Assembly: GCF_014637795.1 (NCBI RefSeq)
Contig: NZ_BMFD01000001.1
Span: 414,523 to 478,522, forward strand
Direction: 5' to 3'
Source: Belliella aquatica
GTDB lineage: Bacteria; Bacteroidota; Bacteroidia; Cytophagales; Cyclobacteriaceae
Length of the DNA: 64,000 nt
A program made the translations under genes and the position numbers. The notes below the pieces were generated by a model that made no database searches, was not told the DNA's origin, and worked only from the letters and a program-made list of their open reading frames with translations. Positions within the stretch are counted from its first letter, which is position 1. The number at the start of each line of letters is the position of its first letter. Positions 55,327 to 64,000 of this stretch are shown here, piece by piece.

Positions 55327-56112
55327 TTATTTCAAAATAAGAGCACTTTTCAATGACTTATGAATCCCATCCCAGAGTACTTTTCTCGCTTCCAGTGCTT
55401 CAATAGCAGCAAGCTTCGTTTCCTCCCATTTTACAGGATCATTGCCGCAAAGGTGATCCAACATTTTCATGGCTAATGGTCCGTGATGATCTTCATCCAG
55501 ATGAATATGTCGTTCGAAGTAATACTCCAAAGTTTGTAATTCACCAGGTTTACTTTTGATCAGGTCATTGACCAGTTGACGGAATAAGTCAGGGATCAAT
55601 TCTTCTCTGCCCAAGGTGAAGGAAGCAGCGATTTGATGCGGCTTTCCAGCTTGGACCACCGAATAGTTGACTTTAAGGAAATGTTTGACAGCATCAGGCT
55701 GATCCAAATTTTCCAGTGCTTTTTCAAAAGAAGCTCCTTCTCTTAAATCTTGAATAAGCAGATTGATATTTTCTGTACTTGCTCCAGCTTCTTTCATGGC
55801 TCTCAAATACAACTCATAGTGACTGCAATACCCGCCTTGTCCATCTTCGTCACTCTCTTCTGCAAGAACGATGTCATTAATCAATCTGGTGACTGCAGGC
55901 TCGTTTGAAGGGATCCAAGGAATACTGGTTCCTGTTAATTTCAGCTGCAAAGCTTTCAGTAAAGTCATAAAATCCCATACTGCATAGACATGTTGTTCCA
56001 TAAAATTTTGGAAGTCCTCTAGCGTTTTGAGGTCATTGTATATGGGGTGATCAAGTAGGGCTTTTCTGTATGGCTTGATTTCAGCCAGGAGTTTTTCAAT
56101 ATTCTGATTCAT
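55327..56112 (-). CDS. DUF3050 family protein, heme-oxygenase-like fold
   Basis: A cytoplasmic protein of 261 residues from the ATG at 56112 (alternatives at 56115 and 56142 add one or ten residues). The family block LLDHPIYNDLKTLEDFQNFM, then HVYAVWDFMTLLKALQ near residue 45, and the late FERHIHLDEDHHGPLAMKML with histidines and acids suggest a metal- or cofactor-binding helical bundle like those of heme-oxygenase-like oxidases. The function is unknown. It is monocistronic. Confidence 0.9.
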   Translation of the reverse strand: MNQNIEKLLAEIKPYRKALLDHPIYNDLKTLEDFQNFMEQHVYAVWDFMTLLKALQLKLTGTSIPWIPSNEPAVTRLINDIVLAEESDEDGQGGYCSHYELYLRAMKEAGASTENINLLIQDLREGASFEKALENLDQPDAVKHFLKVNYSVVQAGKPHQIAASFTLGREELIPDLFRQLVNDLIKSKPGELQTLEYYFERHIHLDEDHHGPLAMKMLDHLCGNDPVKWEETKLAAIEALEARKVLWDGIHKSLKSALILK

Positions 56113-56251
56113 CATGTTTTGATTTACGAGAATCAAACTCAAAACGGCTCAAATTGATTTCTATATTTCTGAAAATTGTAAATCAATTGCCTCTATATGA
56201 GCATAAAAATTTTAATCTTATATTTGAAGTAATCCCAAAAAAACGAATTTT

Positions 56252-57592
56252 ATGAAAATCTTAAAACCGTATTTCTTTCTTTTACTTTTTTCCTTATTCG
56301 CTTGTCAGAGGACTGATAATAACAATCAAGAGGTGGAGACAGCAATACAAAAGCGGGTATCCATTGATGAAATAGAGGCTGGAATTAAAGCCTACATAGA
56401 CGCTGAGACGGCAGATAATAATGGTTATTTTTTGATCAATAATGAAGAAAAGCAACTCCGTCTCAAACTTGTGCGCGTGCATACAGAATACCTCAGTAAT
56501 TTGGGTCCAAGCAAGCATTTTGCCTGTGTAGATTTGGCAGATGAGAAAGGCGATGTATATGATGTGGATTTCTTTTTGGAAGGCAAACCTGGAGAAATGA
56601 AAGTGACAGAAACTTCCCTACACAAATTAAATGGGAAGCCTTTTTACACATGGAAGCAAGTGGTGGATAAAACATGGAGAAAAGTACCAGTTGAAACTGC
56701 ATCATCTGATTTGTTGGGTGTCGTAGAACTGGAAGATAGTTTTGATTTCACCTATTATGCACAGCTTCCTGAGTTGAAGGAAAAGGCAGAGGTATGGATT
56801 CCGATTGCACAATCTGACGACTTTCAAACGATTACAGTGAAGTCTATGAACCTGCCGACGAAAGAAAGGAATATAGAAGATAAAGAAAATGGTAATAAAA
56901 TGATCTACATGGAATTGGGACCTGAGCATAGTGGGTCAGAAATCGAGATCATTTACCATGTAAATAGAATAGAAAAAGGGCCTTATGATGCAAATGGAAA
57001 AGTTGACCCGATGTATCTGGAGCCTAATTTATTGATGCCGATCGGTGGGGAATTTGAAGAAATAGCACTGGAAGCCACGAAGGGGAAGGAAAATGATGGC
57101 GATTTGGTCAAAGCACGCGCACTCTATGATTATATCATTGATAATATGCGCTATATGAAATTTGGAGATTATGGAAGAGGGGATGCCGTCTATGCTTGTG
57201 ATACCAAGACGGGAAATTGCACCGAATTTCATTCCTTCTTTATTTCATTGGCAAGAAGCATCGGAATTCCTTCCCGATTTGCAATTGGCGCATCGATTCC
57301 ATCAGATAGGAATGAAGGCGGAATAGACGGGTACCATTGTTGGGCGGAGTTTTATGCTGATGGGAAATGGTGGCCTGTCGATATTTCAGAAGGAAATAAA
57401 TACACTGCTTTAGCGACTTATTATTTTGGGAGACACCCAGCCAACAGAATAGAACTCAGCAAGGGGAGAGACTTAAAAGTAAATCCTAGCCCAGGTACAG
57501 GACCAATAAATTTTATCGCTTATCCACTTGTAGAAGTCAAGGGAGAAGTCATTTATCCAAAAGTTAGATTTTCATTTGAAAGAGGTGCATAA
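56252..57592 (+). CDS. Transglutaminase-like lipoprotein
   Basis: A 446-residue lipoprotein (lipobox LFAC, Cys18). The N-terminal half (about 20-265) is a beta-rich domain of unknown type. The transglutaminase-like domain follows, with the catalytic triad visible as cysteine in GNCTEFHSFF, histidine in GYHCWAEFY and aspartate in WPVDISEG. These proteins may act as periplasmic peptidases or amide-forming enzymes; the substrate is unknown. It is monocistronic, ending at a strong bidirectional terminator. Confidence 0.9.
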   Translation: MKILKPYFFLLLFSLFACQRTDNNNQEVETAIQKRVSIDEIEAGIKAYIDAETADNNGYFLINNEEKQLRLKLVRVHTEYLSNLGPSKHFACVDLADEKGDVYDVDFFLEGKPGEMKVTETSLHKLNGKPFYTWKQVVDKTWRKVPVETASSDLLGVVELEDSFDFTYYAQLPELKEKAEVWIPIAQSDDFQTITVKSMNLPTKERNIEDKENGNKMIYMELGPEHSGSEIEIIYHVNRIEKGPYDANGKVDPMYLEPNLLMPIGGEFEEIALEATKGKENDGDLVKARALYDYIIDNMRYMKFGDYGRGDAVYACDTKTGNCTEFHSFFISLARSIGIPSRFAIGASIPSDRNEGGIDGYHCWAEFYADGKWWPVDISEGNKYTALATYYFGRHPANRIELSKGRDLKVNPSPGTGPINFIAYPLVEVKGEVIYPKVRFSFERGA

Positions 57593-57624
57593 AAAAATCC
57601 CGGGTTTCGAAACCCGGGATTTTT
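57593..57624. terminator. Bidirectional terminator, near-perfect palindrome
   Basis: AAAAATCCCGGGTTTC (57593-57608) is followed at once by its exact complement to 57624. The A run and T run serve the convergent transglutaminase and small lipoprotein genes. Confidence 0.93.
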
Positions 57625-57626
57625 AA

Positions 57627-57857
57627 TTAGTTGCTTGGATGCTCACCACCTTCGGTAGGATGCTCGCCTTCTCCCTCTTCAGTTGGGTGTTCACTACCTT
57701 CAGCAGGATGCTCAGGAGTTTCCTCCATCATTTCTTCCGTGGCTGCATCTTCAGACTCGCCATCTGATTTTTTGTCACCACATGAAGTGGTCGCTACCGC
57801 AAATAGGAATCCGAATGCGAATAACATTGCTGTAAGAGATTTGAATTTTTTGATCAT
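57627..57857 (-). CDS. Small acidic lipoprotein with EHP repeats
   Basis: A 76-residue lipoprotein (lipobox TTSC, Cys26). The mature 51 residues are almost entirely acidic and of low complexity: after GDKKSDGESEDAATEEMMEE there are repeats of the type EHP(A/T)EG(S/G/E) (TPEHPAEGS, EHPTEEGEGEHPTEGGEHP). The repeating histidines and acids could bind metal ions, which is inference only. It faces the strong terminator at its 3' end, and the signal and lipobox support it as a real gene. No family is recognised. Confidence 0.8.
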   Translation of the reverse strand: MIKKFKSLTAMLFAFGFLFAVATTSCGDKKSDGESEDAATEEMMEETPEHPAEGSEHPTEEGEGEHPTEGGEHPSN

Positions 57858-57993
57858 GATTAGTTTTAATTAAAGGGTGGTAATTTATTTTGTCTTTTTG
57901 TGATCTTTATGCAATTCAAATATAGGTATTTTTAATAAAACCCAATAAAATTCCGATAAAACCTCCTAAATCCACCACTAATAGGGAATAATT

Positions 57994-59784
57994 TTACTCT
58001 GCAAATTGCAATCTGACCAAGTTTGCATAGAAGCCCTCTTCTTGTCCTGCAAGGGCATCATGCGTGCCTTCTTCGACAATTTCTCCGTCTTTAAGAACAT
58101 AAATTCGATCTACTTTTCTGATAGTTGACAGCCTGTGGGCGATGATGATGGTGGTTCTGTTTTTCATCAATTCATCTAATGCTTGCTGAACCAATGACTC
58201 TGATTCGGCATCAAGGGAAGAAGTGGCTTCATCCAAAATCAAGATGGCAGGATCCTTCAAAATTGCTCTTGCGATGGCCACACGCTGACGCTGTCCACCG
58301 GATAGTTTGATTCCTCTTTCCCCGACTTTGGTTTCTAATCCTTCAGGGAATTTGCTAATAAACTGCCATGCATTGGCTTTTTTGGCGGCTTCGATGATTT
58401 CCTCTTCTGTGGCGTCAGGCTTTGCATAAGCGATATTTTCCCTGATACTTCCACCAAAAAGTAGTACTTCCTGTGGCACGATACCAATGTTGGATCTGAG
58501 TTGTTTGAGATTCCATTGATTGACAGGTTTGCCATCTACAGTGAGTGAACCTCTGTTGATTGGATAAAAGCTGAGAAGCAATTGGATGATGGTAGATTTT
58601 CCGGCGCCACTATGTCCTGCGAGCGCTACTTTTTCTCCCGCTGCGATATTTAAGTTGATGTTTTTGAGAACCTCGATTTCTGGTCTTGTTGGATAAGTAA
58701 AACCAATATTAGAAAAGGAGATATCTCCTTTCATTGGTACTTGTTGGAAATCAGCAGTGGAGAATTCTGGCGTTTCCTGAAGGATTTCCAACACACGCTC
58801 TGATGACCCAATCGCCTTTTGGATCTGACCATAGATATCTCCCAAGCCTGCAATAGACCCACCTATAAAAGTGGTGTAAAGAACAAATGAAACCAAATCT
58901 CCCACACTCATTTCTCCTGAGGCAACCAATGTTGCTCCGTACCACATGACCGCGACGATTCCGCCAAATAAGGCAAATATGATAAAGGAAATAAACGCAC
59001 CCCTAAATCCGGCAGCTTTTAGGGCAACTTTTACTACCTTATTTAATCCATTTCTATATCTATTGGATTCGTAATCTTCTCCAGCAAATGACTTCACTGT
59101 CATGATGGATTGCAAAGTTTCCTCGACGATGACATTGGCTGCTGCAAGTTCATCTTGTGCTTCTTTGGATAATGTTCTGATAAATTTCCCGAAAACAATG
59201 GCTATGATTACCAAAATCGGGAAAGTGGCAAGCATAAAGAAAGTGAGTTTTGGTGTGGTCACCATCAAGAATACGACACCTGCTAGCAGGGTGATAATCT
59301 GACGGAAAAGCTCCGCTAAAGTAGTAGAAAAAGTATCCTGCAACATGCTGACATCGGCAGTGATTCTGGAAATCAACTCACCTGTTCTTCGTTTGTCAAA
59401 AAACGTCATCGGAAGTTGCACCAACTGTCTATAAAGCGAAATTCTAACATCTCGCATGCTTCTTTCGGAAACTTTTGCGAAAAGCCAAACACGGAAAAAG
59501 GAAAAAACACTTTGGATTAACAAAATGCCTAAAAGCAAGAAGGCTATTCCATTGATGTCCTTGATTAGCCAAGATTCTCCCGAAGCGGTATCGATTAATT
59601 TACCGGCAACATAAGGAAATGTGAGGAGTGTCAGACTTGACAACAACAAGAAAAGAAGACCTAAAATAAAAGTCCATTTATATGGCAAAATAAATCTAAA
59701 AATCCCTCCTAATTTCCCTAGACTTTCTTTGTTAAGCTTTCGCTTTTCGTGCTCTTCTAGAGATTTACCTTTCTTTTTCGCCAT
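57994..59784 (-). CDS. ABC exporter (fused membrane and ATPase domains)
   Basis: A 596-residue half-transporter that works as a homodimer in the inner membrane. The first 330 residues form a six-helix exporter domain, and the rest the ATPase: Walker A GHSGAGKST (about residue 390), signature LSGGQRQ, Walker B ILILDEATSSLD and the switch histidine in AHRLST. It belongs to the MsbA/lipid and drug exporter type; the true cargo is unknown. The 30-residue basic N-terminus (MAKKKGKSLEEHEKRKLNKE) is usual in Bacteroidota copies. Confidence 0.94.
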   Translation of the reverse strand: MAKKKGKSLEEHEKRKLNKESLGKLGGIFRFILPYKWTFILGLLFLLLSSLTLLTFPYVAGKLIDTASGESWLIKDINGIAFLLLGILLIQSVFSFFRVWLFAKVSERSMRDVRISLYRQLVQLPMTFFDKRRTGELISRITADVSMLQDTFSTTLAELFRQIITLLAGVVFLMVTTPKLTFFMLATFPILVIIAIVFGKFIRTLSKEAQDELAAANVIVEETLQSIMTVKSFAGEDYESNRYRNGLNKVVKVALKAAGFRGAFISFIIFALFGGIVAVMWYGATLVASGEMSVGDLVSFVLYTTFIGGSIAGLGDIYGQIQKAIGSSERVLEILQETPEFSTADFQQVPMKGDISFSNIGFTYPTRPEIEVLKNINLNIAAGEKVALAGHSGAGKSTIIQLLLSFYPINRGSLTVDGKPVNQWNLKQLRSNIGIVPQEVLLFGGSIRENIAYAKPDATEEEIIEAAKKANAWQFISKFPEGLETKVGERGIKLSGGQRQRVAIARAILKDPAILILDEATSSLDAESESLVQQALDELMKNRTTIIIAHRLSTIRKVDRIYVLKDGEIVEEGTHDALAGQEEGFYANLVRLQFAE

Positions 59785-59890
59785 TGAAATATTTATTCTG
59801 TATTGATATAATCTACAAATTTACGCAATCATGATTTGTCAAGACCATTTGATTTGAGTTTTTTTTGAAAACTCTAGATTTTGATAAACT

Positions 59891-60220
59891 TTAGTCTTTT
59901 TTCCTTCTACCAAATATTCTTCTAAAGATTTGTTTTTCCTTTTCCCAAAAAAAGTCAAACTGCCCCAATAGGAAGCCCCAAAATAGCAGAACAACTTGGT
60001 ATAAAGGTAAAACAAGAAGTAGGTACAGGATTGTTTTCCAAAATCCCCCACTTTCCATATTAACTCCCAAAAGGTCAAAAATTGGTTTTTTGATAAACAA
60101 AATAGTAAATCCCGTCAAAGCAAAAACCAACAAGACAATCACCACTTGCCAGAGACTTTTCAGCTTCCATTTAGTTTGAAGTTTTTCTAAGAATGAAGGG
60201 GTACTTTCTTTTTTAGCCAT
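59891..60220 (-). CDS. Small membrane protein (DUF6787-like)
   Basis: A 109-residue protein with two hydrophobic segments, about residues 24-44 (LWQVVIVLLVFALTGFTILF) and 64-88 (FWKTILYLLLVLPLYQVVLL), and charged ends: a lysine-rich start (MAKKESTPSFLEKLQTKWKL) and a basic tail ending FGRRKKD. The conserved GQFDFFWEKEKQIFRR block follows the second helix. Such proteins are widespread in the phylum; the DUF6787 label is from memory. The role is unknown. It lies about 107 bp upstream of the ABC exporter on the same strand. Confidence 0.8.
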   Translation of the reverse strand: MAKKESTPSFLEKLQTKWKLKSLWQVVIVLLVFALTGFTILFIKKPIFDLLGVNMESGGFWKTILYLLLVLPLYQVVLLFWGFLLGQFDFFWEKEKQIFRRIFGRRKKD

Positions 60221-60287
60221 GTACTTTCTGAAGGGTAATTTTTCTTTTTGGACTAGCTTTCGAAATTAGTGATAAGTTTCTCAAGGA

Positions 60288-62021
60288 TCAATTTTCTACC
60301 CTATACACAGGATATCTGTTATGCTCTTTTTCTTTCCAAGGAGAGTTTTCATAGACCCATCTCAATTGTGCTGATCCACTTTTTGCTAATTCCTCATTTT
60401 CGGATTTGGCCTTTTCCAAAGATGCTTTGAGCTGAGGGTTTTCAGCCAAAAACGCTGCTGCCAAATCTTCAAAGACATACGCAGAATAGCCTTCTTTGGA
60501 CTGCAATATGGTGTCAAAGAAATTCCAAGCAAAGAAACTGTCTTCTCCTTGTGGTTCTAAAACTTCTATGATGTAGTTATTTGCTTCTTGATTCATCATC
60601 ACCATGAGATCTCCTTTTCTGAAATCCATCATTGCAGCTGATTTTTCTATTTCAACCTTACTGTGCAAATAATGTCCTTCATATGGTCTCTGTCCAGTTT
60701 GAAAATCTTTGATGTGATAAACAGTAACTTGTATACTCGTGTCCTGCTTTAATTCTTGCACCTGAACACTATTTCTCCTAAGGTTGTCAATAACTGTGTG
60801 CCAACCCTGTGGAATAATATAGGCTTCTGGTTTGTTGATTTCTAGTCCTGCCTGATAGACATCATAGAATTTGATATCAACCGAAAAGGGCTTTTCGCGA
60901 TCGTAATAAAGTCTAGGCAATCCAGAAATATCAGAAGGTTTCATCCCTGATTCATATCCGTTGAACTCCATCAATTTATGCGAACTTCTGTCTGAAGTAT
61001 GGTTGAGACCAAATTGCTCTTTTGTTGCAATTTCTTTTCTATCTGCCTTGGCCATTTCCACGATTTTGGACGCATCCTTTTGGAAAATATCGGTGAACGT
61101 TAAGAACAACTCGTAAGTTGATTCCACACGCTGATCATAAGGTTTGAGCATATGTGTCTCAGGCATAAAACTCAAAGTCTTGAAAAGTGCTGCATAACCA
61201 CTGCTGTACCTTCCATTGTCTTTGAACTGAGGCCACCCATTCTCAGGTTTGCTTCCATAAGCGTTGACATAGGGGATCATTGGAAAATCCCTTGCCTTCA
61301 TTCCATTATAAAGGGCAGGATTGAGCTCTTTTTCTAAGTATTCACCCAGTTGTCCGCCTAATCTATTGTGTTGTGTAGATATCAGAGTCATCACGTGCTG
61401 ATAATCTGCCCCATTGCTGACATGGGTATCTATAAACACATGTGGCTTCAGCCAATTGAAAATTTGCTGAAATGAACGGGCATTTTTTGTATCTGCCTTG
61501 ATGAAATCTCTGTTGAGGTCATAGCTTCTCGCATTTCCTCTAAAACCAAATTCCTCAGGGCCATTTTGATTTACTCTGCTGTGTGAACCGCGATTGAGAT
61601 GTCCACCAATATTGTAAACAGGTGTAATCGCAATTGCTATATCAGCTGGAACTTCAATTTTCCCGAGTAAAATATCTCTCAAATACATCATGGAAGCATC
61701 AATTCCATCAGGTTCTCCAGGGTGAATTCCATTGTTGATGTACAAAATCAAACGGTCATTTTTATGCCAGTCTATTGGGTCAAACACCTTTTGTGTGTCA
61801 AACAATACAACATGTAAAGGAAATCCTGAATCCGTCACACCCATTTCGACCATTTTTACTGATTCGAAATCATTGGCCAATTGATTAAAATAGGCGATAA
61901 CGTCCGAGTAAACAGGCGTTTGCTTCCCATCTGATTTTTCAAAATGGGTTTCATAACGATCTTGAGCAGCGACACTTCCGATAGTCAGAAGCATAATAAA
62001 AAGGATTGCAAGTTTCTTCAT
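60288..62021 (-). CDS. Secreted M14-family zinc carboxypeptidase-like protein
   Basis: A 577-residue protein with a signal peptide (residues 1-19, ending VAAQ). The zinc ligands of M14 are seen as NGIHPGEPDG (His and Glu, about residues 95-104) and DTHVSNGADYQHV (His, about 200), and the substrate-binding NRDF lies in YDLNRDFIK. The last 250 residues are a beta domain of unknown type. It is likely to cleave peptides outside the cytoplasm. It precedes the small membrane protein gene by 67 bp on the same strand. Confidence 0.92.
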   Translation of the reverse strand: MKKLAILFIMLLTIGSVAAQDRYETHFEKSDGKQTPVYSDVIAYFNQLANDFESVKMVEMGVTDSGFPLHVVLFDTQKVFDPIDWHKNDRLILYINNGIHPGEPDGIDASMMYLRDILLGKIEVPADIAIAITPVYNIGGHLNRGSHSRVNQNGPEEFGFRGNARSYDLNRDFIKADTKNARSFQQIFNWLKPHVFIDTHVSNGADYQHVMTLISTQHNRLGGQLGEYLEKELNPALYNGMKARDFPMIPYVNAYGSKPENGWPQFKDNGRYSSGYAALFKTLSFMPETHMLKPYDQRVESTYELFLTFTDIFQKDASKIVEMAKADRKEIATKEQFGLNHTSDRSSHKLMEFNGYESGMKPSDISGLPRLYYDREKPFSVDIKFYDVYQAGLEINKPEAYIIPQGWHTVIDNLRRNSVQVQELKQDTSIQVTVYHIKDFQTGQRPYEGHYLHSKVEIEKSAAMMDFRKGDLMVMMNQEANNYIIEVLEPQGEDSFFAWNFFDTILQSKEGYSAYVFEDLAAAFLAENPQLKASLEKAKSENEELAKSGSAQLRWVYENSPWKEKEHNRYPVYRVEN

Positions 62022-62085
62022 CCCCGAATTTGGCCAAAAAGAAGAATAAATACTAAAAGGATTTTATAATTGGTTTTGATAAACC

Positions 62086-62093
62086 TAAATTTG
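62086..62093 (+). promoter_or_regulatory. Bacteroidota -7 promoter box of the AAA ATPase gene
   Basis: TAAATTTG matches TAnnTTTG and is followed five bases later by the perfect inverted repeat at 62098-62134, so the repeat would cover the start of transcription. Confidence 0.5.
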
Positions 62094-62097
62094 TTAT

Positions 62098-62134
62098 GTA
62101 CATTGCGTTACGTAATTTGCGTAACGCAATGTAC
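62098..62134. promoter_or_regulatory. Perfect 15-bp inverted repeat, operator-like
   Basis: GTACATTGCGTTACG (62098-62112) and its exact complement (62120-62134) are separated by seven bases. The arms also contain smaller GTTACGTAA and GCGTAACGC palindromes. Its position just after a -7 box and 49 bp before the ATPase start suggests an operator or a 5' hairpin. Confidence 0.6.
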
Positions 62135-62182
62135 GTAATATTATATCGCTAATTAAATTCGATTGTTCAGAATATTTGAAAG

Positions 62183-63304
62183 ATGAAAAAGCCTGATAAT
62201 CCTTTTGTATTGAATACTTACCACGGAAAAGCTTATTTCTGCGATAGAGAGGATGACTTGCTTATTCTCGAAGAGCACATCAAAAACGGCAGGAATGTAG
62301 TCTTATATGCGTGGAGAAGACTTGGGAAATCCGCTTTGGTTCAACGGTTTTTTGAAGAAATAGAAGATTCAGGCGACTATGAAACCCTTTATGTAGATTT
62401 TTTGTCGGCGGTAACTTTGGAAGATGCAGTTAAGGAATTGTCTCAAGCTGTTTTTGATCGCTTTGGAAAAACGAAATCAGGGATCAATGCGACCATTCAA
62501 AAAATGATTTCCTCTATAGGAGCGTCAATTAGTTTTGATCCAGTATCAGGTGTTCCGTCTTTGAATTTAGGTTTGAATGCTCAAGGACACGAAGAACAAT
62601 CACTTCAAGCATTGGGAGAATTTTTGAATCAGCGAAAAAAGCGAATAGTAGTTGCGATTGATGAATTTCAGCATGTGGCAACTTACAGTGAGCGAAATGC
62701 CGAAGCCATGTTTAGAACTTGGGTTCAAAAATTTCCAAGTATCAGGTTTATTTTTTCGGGAAGTCATAGAGGAATGATGGCCGAGATGTTTTTGGAGAAA
62801 AATAGACCTTTCTATCAAAGTGCACAATTGATTTCATTGGGACCAATTCCTTTGGAGAAATATACTCCGTTTATTCAAGGGCATTTTGCTGCAAAGAAAA
62901 AGGTGATTTCTGCGGAGATTATTGAATTAATCATTGACTGGTCGAGGGGTCAGACTTATACCGTTCAATTGATTTGTAATTATCTCTATGCTCAGTGTCA
63001 AACTGTAAAAGAATCAGATTTCCACCGGGTGAGAGCCGATATATTGGCGCAGCAGCAAGCTGTTTTTGCTAATTTCCCCAAGATGCTCACGAAGACACAG
63101 TGGAAGGTTTTTCAGGCTATCGCCAAAGAAGAGCCTCTACAAAATCCACTTTCAAAAGAGTTTATCAATAAGTATCAATTGGGTGCTGCCAGTACGGTAA
63201 ATACAGCGATAAAATCCCTTCAAAAACAAGAGCTAGTCATCGAAGATGAGGGAATTTACCTTGCCCATGAAGTACTTTTGGCAAGGTGGATGGCTAGGTT
63301 ATAA
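62183..63304 (+). CDS. AAA+ ATPase (archaeal ATPase family), stand-alone
   Basis: A 373-residue cytoplasmic ATPase of the PF01637-like group. The Walker A appears as AWRRLGKS (about residues 43-50), in which the first glycine is replaced by alanine, and the Walker B is VVAIDEFQ (about 155-162). The sensor region FIFSGSHRGMM follows. A winged-helix domain forms the C-terminus (KTQWKVFQAIAKEEP, then AASTVNTAIKSLQKQELVI). The function of these solitary ATPases is unknown; links to mobile DNA or defence have been proposed but are not shown here. It stands alone behind an inverted repeat. Confidence 0.9.
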   Translation: MKKPDNPFVLNTYHGKAYFCDREDDLLILEEHIKNGRNVVLYAWRRLGKSALVQRFFEEIEDSGDYETLYVDFLSAVTLEDAVKELSQAVFDRFGKTKSGINATIQKMISSIGASISFDPVSGVPSLNLGLNAQGHEEQSLQALGEFLNQRKKRIVVAIDEFQHVATYSERNAEAMFRTWVQKFPSIRFIFSGSHRGMMAEMFLEKNRPFYQSAQLISLGPIPLEKYTPFIQGHFAAKKKVISAEIIELIIDWSRGQTYTVQLICNYLYAQCQTVKESDFHRVRADILAQQQAVFANFPKMLTKTQWKVFQAIAKEEPLQNPLSKEFINKYQLGAASTVNTAIKSLQKQELVIEDEGIYLAHEVLLARWMARL

Positions 63305-63338
63305 AAAATCCCCTTTCTGAAAATCAAAAAGGGGATTT
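63305..63338. terminator. Bidirectional terminator between the ATPase and aspartate kinase genes
   Basis: AAAATCCCCTTT (63305-63316) pairs with AAAGGGGATTT (63328-63338) between convergent genes, with an A run on the left side and T on the right. Confidence 0.85.
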
Positions 63339-63345
63339 GAAGATT

Positions 63346-64000
63346 TTACCATTCAAAGAGTCCATCGTTTAGACTTTGTAGCGCAGCATTTTTAAATTGT
63401 GCATCTACGAGTAGGGAGACGTTATGCCGGCTTCCACCATAAGAGACCATCCTGATCGGGTAGGCTGTCAGGCAATTCATAATCTGAGCAATGCTTCCTT
63501 TGGACTCAGCAATCATATTTCCTACTATAGAAATAATCGCTTGATTTTGGTCGACTTCTACAATTCCATAAGCCTGAAGCTCTTTGACTATTTCATTCAA
63601 ATGAGATACATCATCGATCGTAACTGACACGGCAACTTCTGACGTAGTAATCATGTCAATGGAAGTTTTATATTTCTCAAAAACCTCAAAGACCTTTCTC
63701 AAGAAACCATAAGCTAAAAGCATTCGGCTTGATTTGATCTTGATCGCTGTGATGCCATCTTTTGCTGCTAAAGCTTTCACTCCCATCCCAACTTCTTGCG
63801 CGGTGATGGTTGTCCCTGGAGCATCTGGTTCCATGGTATTCAGGAGTTTTACAGCGATATTATTCTGCTGTGCAGGCCAAATGGATGCGGGATGTAAAAT
63901 TTTAGCTCCAAAGTAGGCCAACTCGGCAGCTTCGTCAAATGACATTTCTGCAATAGGTCGGGTTTTATCAACTATCCTTGGATCATTGTTATGCATTCCA
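63346..64000 (-). CDS. lysC: Aspartate kinase, C-terminal part (5' end outside window)
   Basis: This enzyme phosphorylates aspartate in the first step toward lysine, threonine and methionine. The visible 217 codons start in frame at the window edge with GMHNNDPRIV (from the metal/substrate loop), then the conserved AELAYFGAKILHP block. Two ACT domains follow (ITAIKIKSSRMLLAYGFLRK and QAIISIVGNMIAESKGSIAQ regions) that mediate feedback control. No homoserine dehydrogenase domain follows, so it is a monofunctional form. The start lies beyond base 64000. Confidence 0.95.
   Translation of the reverse strand, partial: GMHNNDPRIVDKTRPIAEMSFDEAAELAYFGAKILHPASIWPAQQNNIAVKLLNTMEPDAPGTTITAQEVGMGVKALAAKDGITAIKIKSSRMLLAYGFLRKVFEVFEKYKTSIDMITTSEVAVSVTIDDVSHLNEIVKELQAYGIVEVDQNQAIISIVGNMIAESKGSIAQIMNCLTAYPIRMVSYGGSRHNVSLLVDAQFKNAALQSLNDGLFEW

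Noticed and set aside
5736-63304. RhuM, Fic and the AAA ATPase as one defence island
   Set aside because: They are 20-30 kb apart with housekeeping genes between them, so no clustering is shown.
1-64000. tRNA, rRNA, CRISPR arrays, complete insertion sequences or prophage genes
   Set aside because: I looked for tRNA-like cloverleaves, spaced direct repeats and transposase or phage motifs and found none that I could support.

Overview
The window looks like a chromosome segment of a Bacteroidota bacterium, most likely family Cyclobacteriaceae (Algoriphagus/Belliella-like). Supporting signs are the low GC content, A-rich start regions without clear Shine-Dalgarno sequences, -7 boxes of the type TAnnTTTG, a fused MurF-alanine racemase, the mutY-ssb-gldE block, SIMPL, DUF4221 and 6-bladed beta-propeller lipoproteins, and the YebC N-terminus typical of the phylum. 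No rRNA, tRNA, CRISPR array, prophage or complete insertion sequence was seen. The genus is an inference; the phylum is well supported.

Layout. 1-1.5 kb: the 3' part of tpiA, a broken prmA and a small membrane protein. 1.5-5.5 kb: a ClC channel, an M28 peptidase and a secreted protein of unknown function. 5.5-14.5 kb: an orphan RhuM protein, a thioredoxin pair, a YjjX-like NTPase, YebC, a GH130-like lipoprotein with a ROK kinase, NDH-2, a gamma-glutamylcyclotransferase-like protein and two tandem Spy-like proteins. 14.6-20.6 kb: gltB-gltD. 21-27.3 kb: mutY-ssb-gldE, an HU protein, a TPR protein, a 29-residue basic ribosomal-type protein and RNase E/G. 27.4-34.7 kb: a six-gene co-directional run of beta-propeller lipoproteins with a CarboxypepD_reg protein and a TlpA-type thioredoxin. 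34.7-43.3 kb: DUF1456, SIMPL, YjbQ, a debranching-type glycosidase interrupted by one in-frame stop, Fic, a secreted protein, cryptochrome DASH and an alpha/beta hydrolase. 43.4-49.8 kb: dxs, then scpA, a flippase-like membrane protein and murF-alr. 50-55.2 kb: an MFS transporter and a second DUF4221 array with a decayed copy. 55.3-64 kb: DUF3050, transglutaminase, a small lipoprotein, an ABC exporter, an M14 peptidase, an AAA ATPase behind a perfect inverted repeat, and the C-terminal part of aspartate kinase.

How the genes relate. Most of the window is housekeeping: nitrogen assimilation, DNA repair, isoprenoids, chromosome condensation, cell wall and RNA decay. The accessory content most worth attention is the beta-propeller lipoprotein family. 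Seven intact copies and one decayed copy lie in two loci. All intact copies share an (E/D/Q)GP(N/G) motif after the first blade, and the DUF4221 members also share a C-terminal NxDDEL motif. The first locus adds an outer-membrane-type CarboxypepD_reg protein and a TlpA-like oxidoreductase, which suggests a cell-envelope system of unknown function.

Two genes are broken (prmA by an out-of-frame deletion, the glycosidase by a TAA codon). Intergenic regions hold at least three families of palindromic elements, including a roughly 58-bp repeat present four times. Many intrinsic terminators are visible, and several overlap stop codons.
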